Shown: positions 26,241 through 33,423 of the stretch, one piece after another
Numbering within the stretch: position 1 is the first letter of the stretch
Layout: each line of letters begins with the position of its first letter
Origin: Arthrobacter sp. M4
Lineage (GTDB): Bacteria > Actinomycetota > Actinomycetes > Actinomycetales > Micrococcaceae
Direction of reading: 5' to 3'
NCBI RefSeq assembly: GCF_020251205.1
Contig: NZ_JAIWYX010000012.1
Coordinates: 29,629 to 93,628 of the forward strand
Length of the DNA: 64,000 bases
Translations under genes and position numbers: made by a program
The notes under the pieces: model-generated
What the model saw: only the letters and a program-made list of their open reading frames with translations
Told to the model about the DNA's origin: nothing
The model's database searches: none

Positions 26241-26850
26241 AGCTTAGCCGGCCCCGGGCGTCGATAGCATCAGTGAGCTTGCGAAGCACTTCGTCCGGCG
26301 AGCCGTTCGCATCAACTTTCAGGAACCCGGCGTAATGCGGTAGCAGACGGTAGGCCTCCCGCAGGGCCTTCAAGTCCGCCACGGACTCCTCATCCGTCCC
26401 GCGGGCAAGGATCCGCTGATGCGCCACCCCGGGCTCGACGTCCAGGTGCACCACAACATCAGGCTGAGGCAGCAGTTCCAGGAACCGGGGCAGGAGCCAC
26501 CCAGCTGGAAGGCCACGCATTTCCCGCAAAGCCAGCTGGCAGTGCAGATGGCGGTCCATGACAACCAACCCAGCCTTGTGCATCCGGAAAAACCAACAAG
26601 TCCGGACATGGGACACCAGCACGTTGCCCACTCGAATCACTGTTTCCACCGCGTCGGACAACCGAGGCGGAAGTAAGAAACCGAGTTTGGCGCCAATCAG
26701 CGATATCCGTCGCCGTCCGGCGTGGTTGCTGAAAACAATCGCTACTCGCCCCTCAGCCCGCGCGAATTCAGCCAGGGCGTGGGCCGCCGTCGTTTTTCCT
26801 GAACCGTCAATTCCCGTCAGAACTATGAGCACGTGCCCTCCTTCGCTCAT
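26230..26850 (-). CDS. Thymidylate-kinase-like P-loop protein
   Basis: The 206-residue protein has a Walker A motif GIDGSGKTT near residue 13, a VVMDRH segment (about 96, DR(Y/H) type) and VVHLDVEPGVAHQRILARG, as in thymidylate kinase and related deoxynucleoside kinases. The substrate is uncertain because the standard tmk gene normally lies elsewhere and the LID region is short. A GTG at codon 7 preceded by AAGGAGG competes with the ATG as start. It is convergent with the Lrp-type gene. Confidence 0.75.
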   Translation of the reverse strand: MSEGGHVLIVLTGIDGSGKTTAAHALAEFARAEGRVAIVFSNHAGRRRISLIGAKLGFLLPPRLSDAVETVIRVGNVLVSHVRTCWFFRMHKAGLVVMDRHLHCQLALREMRGLPAGWLLPRFLELLPQPDVVVHLDVEPGVAHQRILARGTDEESVADLKALREAYRLLPHYAGFLKVDANGSPDEVLRKLTDAIDARGRLSFSV

Positions 26851-26914
26851 TTGTTCGAACGACCCACCCTACGGCATCGCCCCGAAGTGGAGCCGTAAAG
26901 AGAGGGACGTCACG

Positions 26915-29563
26915 CTACGCGCGGGCAGGGTCCTTCACGAGATGCTCACCCACAAGGGCCAGGTTCTGGATGACGGCCAACCCGAATTGGGAGGCATCGT
27001 TGGTGGATACGGTGGGGGCCTCGTCCACGGGAAGGAGCACATGCGGCGGCTGGATCTTCTGCAGTGTGAAGGCCGATCCGTGGTTGAGATGTTCGCCGCC
27101 TTCAGAGAATTTCTCCCAGGCCAACGCCGCGAGCTCAGTGGAACCCAAGCGGGCCGCAGCGTAGGCGGACAAACGGCTATGTGCCTGCGTCAGGTGGATG
27201 CCTGACAATGCCTCGCCCACTTCTGAAAGCTGTTCTTCCGGCGCGGCGAGGAACAAGCGGCAGTACTGCAGCCAGGCCTGCTCAAACGTCGGATCGTCCA
27301 CCAGATCGATGAGTTCGCTGCAGATCTCCACCAAACCGAACACGGCACTCAGGTGGGAGACGCTGATCTGTTCCCTGCCGGCGTCGAACCTTCCGGTGTC
27401 CAGGTTGTAAAGCGCCTCACCGGTGAGGAAGCCGTACTTCAACGCACCGATGTCCGCCATGGTTCCCAGGAGCCGGTCCCGGGACCAGGGGTTGCCTGTT
27501 CGCTCCCAATCCGTCAGCCACGTTGCGGCCAGGGAACCCCAGTCCGTGCCGAGGCCAACGCCAAGCGCGCCGCGCTCCGGCCGGTAGGTGGCGCTGTCCG
27601 GGCGGACCTTGCGGACGGGGTCCAAGCCGAGGAAGTTGCGGTCGCTGTCTATGAGTTCGGTGAGCAGGTCACCCGTGCGCTCGTCGGTGGTGAGGTAGTA
27701 GTAGAACCGCCGGTAAGCCGGGTTGCTGATGCGGAGCTGCTTGGCGCTACAGCCCCAATGCTGCACGTTGTGCCGGGAGCCGAGGCCTTTCCACGGCCCA
27801 AGGTGGTAGACGTCCACCTCTCCGGTGTGGCGCGTCATGGCCTCTGCGAAGCGGAACACATCCGCCCGACCGGATCGTAGATACATGTACCAGAGCCACA
27901 AGTCAGGGGAGAGCTCGGAGTTGTCCCACGCATACCCACCCACGTCGTAACGCCAGACATGCCGATCGAAGTCGTAGGTATGCATCACGTCGCCGTAGTT
28001 CCAGAAGCCGTACCAGCGGCGTTGCTCACGCTGTCCTTCGTAGAACTCGAACAGGAAGTTGAGTTTGTCTTCCAACTCGGCCCTCTCCGGCGTGCTCCTG
28101 TCCACGGGGGCCCAGTCGCCGAAGATCCCAGTTGAGTGGAGGTGCTCGGGAGCGACCTGCAGCAGGGCGGGTTTGGCGGCCTGGGCGGCATCCGCAGCCA
28201 ACTCCTCCGTTGCTGGCGTGGATTCATAGGCGAAAAGGGTCAGCTCGTGCGTCCGGGCGATGCCGTGTGGGTTCCCGAACCCCGGCGCGTAGTCCTCGTA
28301 CGTGATTTCCAGGCCTTCGAGCTGTTCTTCAAACGTGTCCTGGCCCAAACCGTCGTGGTAGAAGCGCAGGTCCATGGCTTGGGCTTCGGGGGAGTACAGC
28401 CAGGCAGTCATGGTGGCTTCGTCCGAGCCTGCGTCCCGGATATCCAGCTGCCCGGGATGCGACTGCCAGAAGTCCCGGATCCCCACCGCGAAGCCGCCGC
28501 GGGTATCGCTGAGCGAGCAGAATCCTGCCGCCCGGGTGCCTCCGGAGATGCCAACCCAGGCGTGGCCTTCCCTGGTGCGTTTCCGCAGATCAAAACCATC
28601 CGACGTCAACTGAGTGAGTGTGTAGTCACTCCACTCAGGGATCAAATGGAGCCTCGTGGAGACAAGTTCGCTCCATTCCTCCAAAGGCGGAGTCGGTCTG
28701 CCCTCCACTTGGGCTCGGCGGACCTCCACGCCCGGGTCCCGGCGCAGCCCGGTGAGCCCCCGAACGGATTCCACCAGGAAGCCGCCGTCCGCACCAGCCA
28801 TTCGGATATGCCGGTTGTGGAGTTCACTGCGCAGCGGCACTGTAAACCGCACGCCGAGGCCCGCCAGGAAATCGTGCTCGGCGTCACCATCCCAAACGAA
28901 TGAGTGGACCATTCGGACAGAGCTGGCAGCGGAGTAGAAGTACAGCCGGACCACAAATGGCAGCCAGTTCTGGCTTCCAGGCTCCGCCGCATCAGGACTG
29001 TGCCTGCCTTCCACCCGCACCACTGCCCGTACAGGTCCGTTCTGCTCCACGGTCACGGACGACACCATGCCGGTGAATGGTTCACGAGAAACAGTGCCCG
29101 GACCCTCAACCACACTGTCCTGCCGAAGGCTGACCAGCCTGCCGTCCCGGGCTACCACGGTGCCGTCCCTCGACAGGGACCGGAAAATTGTTGGGCCGGA
29201 GCGCTCGATGACGGCCTCCATCTTTCCGGTGGTGATGTGGACTGAGTCGGCGGTTTCGACGACGGCGACCGTCGCCGCAGAGGAGGTCCTGACGTCGGAC
29301 GCTGAGTCTGTTGCAACGCTGTAGTGAGCGGACGGCGAGTCAGTGGCGGGCAGCGCGATGCCGGCCCACTTCAGGGAACCGTCGGGCCAGGTGGCAAGCG
29401 GCCAGGACTGGGAGGGAACGTGAGCGCCGGAGGCGTCGCGGACTGAAATGGCGGCGGCACCGGACACGGTTCCCCGCGCGAATGGCATGCCCCACGTGGT
29501 GCCGCCGCTCAACTTTGTGGGCGGCACGCCGTCCAGCCATCGGATGTCAGTGGGCGGTGTCAT
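26915..29563 (-). CDS. Exo-rhamnogalacturonan lyase family protein (PL26-like)
   Basis: Start at the ATG giving MTPPTDIRWLDGVPP, with GGAGG seven bases upstream. The 882-residue protein matches the three-domain exo-rhamnogalacturonan lyase family (PL26, YetA-like): an N-terminal beta-sandwich (IRWLDG, GTTWGMPFARG, WPDGSLKWAGIAL), a long middle domain and an alpha/alpha region with WYGFWNYGDVMHTYD, YAWDNSELSPDLWLWYMYLRSGR and HNVQHWGCSAKQ. It has no signal peptide, so it should act in the cytosol on imported pectin fragments. A PL11 lyase remnant lies on its far side, so this was once a larger rhamnogalacturonan locus. Confidence 0.85.
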   Translation of the reverse strand: MTPPTDIRWLDGVPPTKLSGGTTWGMPFARGTVSGAAAISVRDASGAHVPSQSWPLATWPDGSLKWAGIALPATDSPSAHYSVATDSASDVRTSSAATVAVVETADSVHITTGKMEAVIERSGPTIFRSLSRDGTVVARDGRLVSLRQDSVVEGPGTVSREPFTGMVSSVTVEQNGPVRAVVRVEGRHSPDAAEPGSQNWLPFVVRLYFYSAASSVRMVHSFVWDGDAEHDFLAGLGVRFTVPLRSELHNRHIRMAGADGGFLVESVRGLTGLRRDPGVEVRRAQVEGRPTPPLEEWSELVSTRLHLIPEWSDYTLTQLTSDGFDLRKRTREGHAWVGISGGTRAAGFCSLSDTRGGFAVGIRDFWQSHPGQLDIRDAGSDEATMTAWLYSPEAQAMDLRFYHDGLGQDTFEEQLEGLEITYEDYAPGFGNPHGIARTHELTLFAYESTPATEELAADAAQAAKPALLQVAPEHLHSTGIFGDWAPVDRSTPERAELEDKLNFLFEFYEGQREQRRWYGFWNYGDVMHTYDFDRHVWRYDVGGYAWDNSELSPDLWLWYMYLRSGRADVFRFAEAMTRHTGEVDVYHLGPWKGLGSRHNVQHWGCSAKQLRISNPAYRRFYYYLTTDERTGDLLTELIDSDRNFLGLDPVRKVRPDSATYRPERGALGVGLGTDWGSLAATWLTDWERTGNPWSRDRLLGTMADIGALKYGFLTGEALYNLDTGRFDAGREQISVSHLSAVFGLVEICSELIDLVDDPTFEQAWLQYCRLFLAAPEEQLSEVGEALSGIHLTQAHSRLSAYAAARLGSTELAALAWEKFSEGGEHLNHGSAFTLQKIQPPHVLLPVDEAPTVSTNDASQFGLAVIQNLALVGEHLVKDPARA

Positions 29564-29637
29564 TGTTTCCTCCAAAAGGAAGATTCACACAAAAGTGAAC
29601 AAGTCAGTAGCGCAACGGGCGAAGGTCGGTGTAGTGG

Positions 29638-29649
29638 GAAATCGCTTTC
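29638..29649. promoter_or_regulatory. LacI-type operator candidate upstream of the PL26 gene
   Basis: GAAATCGCTTTC has the GAAA-central CG-TTTC plan of many LacI-family operators and lies about 75 bp before the lyase start. No lacI gene is adjacent, and a single site is weak evidence. Confidence 0.35.
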
Positions 29650-29755
29650 TCGATGGACAAAAAATCTAGTCCAAGCTGAGGGAAAGCGCAATCACCACTT
29701 TCGCGCAGCGTCTTGATAGATTTTGTTCGAATTTGCTTGACCCGCATGTTTTGCG

Positions 29756-30024
29756 GCACCGCGTCCATCCAAGCCGACATCCTGGGTGACTGGCGTGAAG
29801 AAATCGCGTGGCCGTCGTCGGACAGCACCGAACTGCGGATCTACACAACCACGGCTCCGACCGAGATGCGCCTGCGCACCCTGATGCACGACCCCATGTA
29901 TCGGACGGCCGTGGCTCGCGAGAACGTGGCTTACAACCAGCCTCCGCACCCCAGCTTCTTCATCGGTGCCGGCATGGAAACCCCAGCCATGCCATCGGTC
30001 ACGTACGTGGGTGACCCCCGCTAA
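29756..30024 (+). pseudogene. 3' remnant of a PL11 rhamnogalacturonan lyase
   Basis: The last 88 codons of a PL11-family rhamnogalacturonan endolyase: ASIQADILGDWREEIAW, LRIYTTTAPTEMRLRTLMHDP and NVAYNQPPHPSFFIGAGM are conserved C-terminal strands of that family. Full-length enzymes exceed 500 residues, so more than 80 percent is missing. The homology begins abruptly after AT-rich non-homologous sequence near 29750, the likely deletion point. The original stop and terminator are intact. Confidence 0.85.
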
Positions 30025-30045
30025 ACGCCCGACGCCGGCACTAAG

Positions 30046-30080
30046 GTGCCGCCCGCATCCTCACCCGATGCGGGCGGTAC
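30046..30080 (+). terminator. Terminator of the decayed PL11 gene
   Basis: A 14-bp stem built on CCGCCCGCATC (30049-30059) and GATGCGGGCGG (30067-30077), extended by three pairs, is followed by TTTCTTG on the plus strand. Confidence 0.8.
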
Positions 30081-30182
30081 TTTCTTGTGCGATTCTTGAG
30101 CGGCAAACCCTTGCTTGGCATTTGGGCAGTGTGGACCATTGGACCACCTGTCATGATCAATCAAGTCCGCTTGGGGGTAACA

Positions 30183-31151
30183 ATGGAGCGCAGTCGTGGT
30201 GTGGGTCTTGCGACCCTCCTCCGCTTCGTCGCGTTCCTATCCGCGACCACACTCGGCATTGGGTTGACGGTTACGTTCCTGTCCACAGCCGCCGCGAGGT
30301 CGACGACGGTAGTGGCGTGGCCGTCGTCGGCCCCCCGGACGGCCACTGCAGCTCCCTCCGCGGAACCGCAGGACCCTGTGACGCAGCCGCAGGCAGCGGT
30401 AGCAGAACGGCCGGCAGCGGTGGCGCAACCCCCGGTGGCGAGGCTGGAAGCACCTGCACAAACGATCCGGCCCGCGCTCGCGGGTGAAATCAACAGTGTC
30501 ATCCTCGACCACAGCTACTTCGAGGTCGGCGCCGCACTGATCGATCTGTCCGATGGCGCGGTCCACGAATTTGGCGTTACCGAGCCATTCGAGGCTGCCA
30601 GCACGGCCAAGGTTCTTGCCGCTGCCGCCTATTACCACTTGGTCGAAATAGGAGAAGCCTCTTTGGACGATCCACTGGGGGAATCCACGTCAGGGTGGCA
30701 AATCCGGGAGATGATCCAGAATAGTGACAACGACTCGTGGGCAATGATTATGGACGCGGTCGGCTATGAGAAATTGCGGGACTACGCGGCATCTATCGGT
30801 GTTAGTTATGAGCCCGAACTAAACTGCCTGACTCCGGCGGAAATGGCAACCATCTTGGCGGACCTTTATTCGGGCAAACTGATAAACCAAGAAGATACCG
30901 CGCAATTGTTGACGTACATGACCAACACCAACTATGAGGACCTCATCCCAGCGGCCGTACCAGAGGGCATAACGGTATTCCACAAGTACGGACTGCTCGA
31001 CCAGGAACTCCACGACGCGGCAATTCTCACTCAAGGTGCCCGCGCCTTTGCCTTTGTTGTTTACACCAGTGGTTCCGGCTGGGACGACGCCGCAGACCGC
31101 GCGGAAGTCATCCATCAGCTGACCCGGGCCGTGGTCGCCGGCCTCTTCTAG
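30183..31151 (+). CDS. Secreted class A beta-lactamase-like serine hydrolase
   Basis: Start at the ATG giving MERSRGVGLATLLRF, with GGGGG five bases upstream. The 322-residue protein has a membrane or signal segment (about 10-37), a long Ala/Pro/Thr linker (about 40-115) and a penicilloyl-serine-transferase domain with STAK (ASTAKVLAA, catalytic Ser), NSDND (SxN-type motif) and HKYG (KxG-type motif). The glutamate of class A lactamases is not evident, so it may be a peptidase or penicillin-binding relative rather than a resistance enzyme. It probably acts on the cell wall outside the membrane. Confidence 0.8.
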   Translation: MERSRGVGLATLLRFVAFLSATTLGIGLTVTFLSTAAARSTTVVAWPSSAPRTATAAPSAEPQDPVTQPQAAVAERPAAVAQPPVARLEAPAQTIRPALAGEINSVILDHSYFEVGAALIDLSDGAVHEFGVTEPFEAASTAKVLAAAAYYHLVEIGEASLDDPLGESTSGWQIREMIQNSDNDSWAMIMDAVGYEKLRDYAASIGVSYEPELNCLTPAEMATILADLYSGKLINQEDTAQLLTYMTNTNYEDLIPAAVPEGITVFHKYGLLDQELHDAAILTQGARAFAFVVYTSGSGWDDAADRAEVIHQLTRAVVAGLF

Positions 31152-31210
31152 GCTGAGCAGCGTAGCGCGGCACGCCACGTCCTCACGTTTGCGTCCAGGT
31201 ACGTGCAGCA

Positions 31211-31329
31211 CCACCTAGACGCCGTGGCGCCACCACCTAGGCGACTTGTTGCCGGTCCCGGAATTTAGGGGTTTTTACCACCTAGACCCAACTTTAGCGC
31301 CACCTATTTTCGCTGATCCGGACACCTAG
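31211..31329. repeat. 22-bp-periodic repeat array B
   Basis: CCACCTAG at 31211, 31233 and 31278, CCACCTAT at 31300 and ACACCTAG at 31322 recur at spacings of 22, 45, 22 and 22; one unit near 31255 is degenerate. The bases between cores are not conserved. The array ends 74 bp before the precursor gene at 31404 and has the same orientation to it as arrays A and C have to theirs. Confidence 0.75.
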
Positions 31330-31403
31330 ATGCGGTTCTGGGCCCTAGCTTGACTGCACGATCCCGAAACCATTTGGGATCAGATCAGGAATGGGGCAAC
31401 GAA

Positions 31404-32405
31404 ATGAAAAAGACTGCAGGTGTTTCGAAGTTTCGTCTTCTCGGCGTCACCGAGGATCGTTCACTCCAAAGGCGATCCTTGAAGTCGGCACCGGCCCGAA
31501 AGTTCGGGTTCGGAGTCCTTAGCGCGATCCTAGCGGTGTCCGGCGTCGATGTTGCCGCTCCTGCCGCGAGCGCGGCGCAAGCGCGGGATTCTGACGCCCT
31601 AGAACGCGTACTTGATGCTGGACCTTTCCAAGATGCCCAAAGCCTCAGTTCCTTTCAAACGCCTGCCGAGGACAAGAAGCAGCGAGTTGAGTTCGGAGAA
31701 GACGGATCGATGAGCATCGTTGCCTCACAAGACATGACGATGACCGTGAGTCCAGTGTCGGTTATGACCGGAAAGTTGGAGAGGAGAGCGATCGGAAATG
31801 TTCAGTCAGCAACGGTTTCCCCAAATGCCAGCCATTCGTATGTTTTTGCCCAGCGAGGGAACGATTCGGGGGCAGCGTTTGTAGTTCTAAATGGCTCGAC
31901 GGCTCCGCGCGCATTTTCTTTTGAGATTACGTTCAACGGCAGTCCGGCAAAGATAAGCATCGCGAGTGACGGCTCCGCTGTGGTCATGAACGACAATAGC
32001 GAAGTCCTAAATTATGTTGCCGCTCCGTGGGCCCGCGATGCAGTAGGAAGGTCGATTGAAACCCGATACTCAGCTGAAGGTAACCGACTCATTCAACACG
32101 TCAAAATCACCAAGGACACAGTTTTTCCAGTAGTTGCCGATCCTCAATTCGGTTGGGTGGGGATTTTCCCAGTTGTCGAATTCAACAGACAAGAGACTGC
32201 CATCTCGCAATCCGCCGCCGGTGTTCTGAGGGTCTGCTCAAGACTGTCAGCTGGACTTCCTGTGGGGCTTTCGGCGTGTGCCGCCTCCGCCGTTCAGATT
32301 GCGCTGCAAGCTGCCATTGCAAATGCCAGAGGTGAATGCATACGCCTGGCACCCGCGCCCATAGGCGCAATGGCTTTCCGATACACCGGTGGCTACTGCA
32401 GGTAG
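31404..32405 (+). CDS. Secreted precursor with four-cysteine C-terminal segment (bacteriocin-like candidate)
   Basis: Start at the ATG giving MKKTAGVSKFRLLG, after GGGG; an earlier in-frame start lacks a ribosome site. The 333-residue protein has a long basic N-region and a signal core (about 32-58, ending AAPAASAA), a beta-rich middle (about 60-245) and the segment VFPVVADPQFGW, which in many actinobacterial exported proteins stands before a C-terminal hydrophobic domain. The last 58 residues are Ala/Gly-rich with Cys278, Cys292, Cys312 and Cys332. It resembles the precursor at 21714-22367 in plan, not in sequence. A small membrane protein gene follows 28 bases later, and repeat array B precedes it. 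Confidence 0.7.
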   Translation: MKKTAGVSKFRLLGVTEDRSLQRRSLKSAPARKFGFGVLSAILAVSGVDVAAPAASAAQARDSDALERVLDAGPFQDAQSLSSFQTPAEDKKQRVEFGEDGSMSIVASQDMTMTVSPVSVMTGKLERRAIGNVQSATVSPNASHSYVFAQRGNDSGAAFVVLNGSTAPRAFSFEITFNGSPAKISIASDGSAVVMNDNSEVLNYVAAPWARDAVGRSIETRYSAEGNRLIQHVKITKDTVFPVVADPQFGWVGIFPVVEFNRQETAISQSAAGVLRVCSRLSAGLPVGLSACAASAVQIALQAAIANARGECIRLAPAPIGAMAFRYTGGYCR

Positions 32406-32433
32406 GCTCCTCTGGACTAATGGAGATACAGGG

Positions 32434-32661
32434 ATGAACACCATGCTTCACTATTTTCACGAGCTACGTGAGGCCAGAATCGCAACTGGACGAAGGCGCA
32501 TTTACAACTGGATCTCTGCTTCAGTTTTCCTCGGCGTCCTGATTGCTCTGGCTGTATCAGGGACTCATATAGCTCTCATCTTTGCTTTCATTTGTTTTGA
32601 CCTGATTGTCGATACCGCGATTGTTTATTCCTGGGTCCGGCGGGACGCCTTGGACGCCTAA
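32434..32661 (+). CDS. Two-helix membrane protein, candidate immunity partner
   Basis: Start at the ATG giving MNTMLHYFHELREAR, with GGAG eight bases upstream. The 75-residue product has a basic amphipathic N-terminus and two hydrophobic helices (about 26-43 and 47-65). It follows the precursor gene and ends before a terminator, so the two form one transcription unit. No family recognised; an immunity role is inferred from the arrangement. Confidence 0.65.
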   Translation: MNTMLHYFHELREARIATGRRRIYNWISASVFLGVLIALAVSGTHIALIFAFICFDLIVDTAIVYSWVRRDALDA

Positions 32662-32667
32662 GCGGGA

Positions 32668-32700
32668 GCCGCCCGCACCCCAACCGGGGACGCGGGCGGC
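32668..32700. terminator. Hairpin terminator after the second precursor cassette
   Basis: GCCGCCCGC (32668-32676) pairs with GCGGGCGGC (32692-32700), with an inner CCCC/GGGG pairing. It lies between convergent genes. Confidence 0.75.
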
Positions 32701-32724
32701 AGCTTACTGCACTGAACGTGCCGC

Positions 32725-33423
32725 CTAAGGGACGGCAACTCCAAGCCGTTCGAGCAACAGCCGGCAGGCGCTCGGCACCGGCTGGACGATTTCCGCCGTA
32801 GTGGTTTGGGCCAATCGCAGCGCGGTGGCGCTGAGGGGACCGCCCGCAATGATTACCGCTTCGGCGCCGTCCAGCGTGGATTGCTCGACGGCGGCAGCCA
32901 GCTCCAGGTATTGGCGTTCCGGATCGGCAGCCAGTACCAGGGGCTCAGAATCGGTGAGCCGGACGCCGGTGAACAACTCCGACTTGCCGTGCGCAGCAAC
33001 AAGCTTTTCCAGTGACTCAGCCAGCAAGGGTGTGCTTGTCGCCATTCCAAACTTTCGGTTTCCCCGGGCAGCCGCGTGAATGGAACCCTGCCCGATACCG
33101 ACCACCGGGAGCTCCAGTGCCTCGTGAAGCTCCGCTCGGCCCGGGTCGCCGATGGCGGCCACAATCACTCCGGCGACGGAACCGCCGTCGCGCCCTGATA
33201 AGTCTGGCCCTGACAGGTAGTCCAGCACCGCGGAACGCACGTGCGGCTGGGACTCGGCCAGGGCACCGGGGTCGATGATCATTGCCGGACCCGCAGCCGC
33301 AGTGAGCCCAACAACGTCAAAACCGTGCGGCTCCAATTGTGCAGCAGCAAGCTCCGCCATCATCGCCGTGGTCTTGCTGTTGCTGTTCGGGTTGACCAAC
33401 AGGACCGTGTTCCTAGTGCCCAT
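32725..33423 (-). CDS. Asp/Glu/hydantoin racemase-family protein lacking both catalytic cysteines
   Basis: Start at the ATG giving MGTRNTVLLVNPNSN, with GAGGAGG upstream; it overlaps the MFS gene by 11 bases. The 232-residue protein has the family fold (VNPNSNSKTT at the N-terminus; VIVAAIGDPG; VVGIGQGSIHAA; AEAVIIAGGPLS). The two cysteines needed for racemisation, normally in ACFxDPG and GCAG, are Ala90 and Gly194 here. It therefore cannot use the usual two-cysteine mechanism and may be a decarboxylase, binding protein or another member of the superfamily. Coupling to the transporter gene suggests it handles the imported compound. Confidence 0.85.
   Translation of the reverse strand: MGTRNTVLLVNPNSNSKTTAMMAELAAAQLEPHGFDVVGLTAAAGPAMIIDPGALAESQPHVRSAVLDYLSGPDLSGRDGGSVAGVIVAAIGDPGRAELHEALELPVVGIGQGSIHAAARGNRKFGMATSTPLLAESLEKLVAAHGKSELFTGVRLTDSEPLVLAADPERQYLELAAAVEQSTLDGAEAVIIAGGPLSATALRLAQTTTAEIVQPVPSACRLLLERLGVAVP

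Noticed and set aside
30183..31151. Beta-lactamase resistance gene
   Set aside because: The Ser-Thr-Ala-Lys and SDN-like motifs are present, but the class A glutamate is not evident and a long linker suggests a wall-associated hydrolase.
31211..31329. CRISPR-like array
   Set aside because: Only an 8-base core repeats every 22 bp; there are no 23-40 base repeats with spacers and no cas genes.
22543..31329. Intact insertion sequence bounded by arrays A and B
   Set aside because: No transposase frame lies between them and the interval holds ordinary metabolic genes; kept only as an alternative explanation of the repeats.
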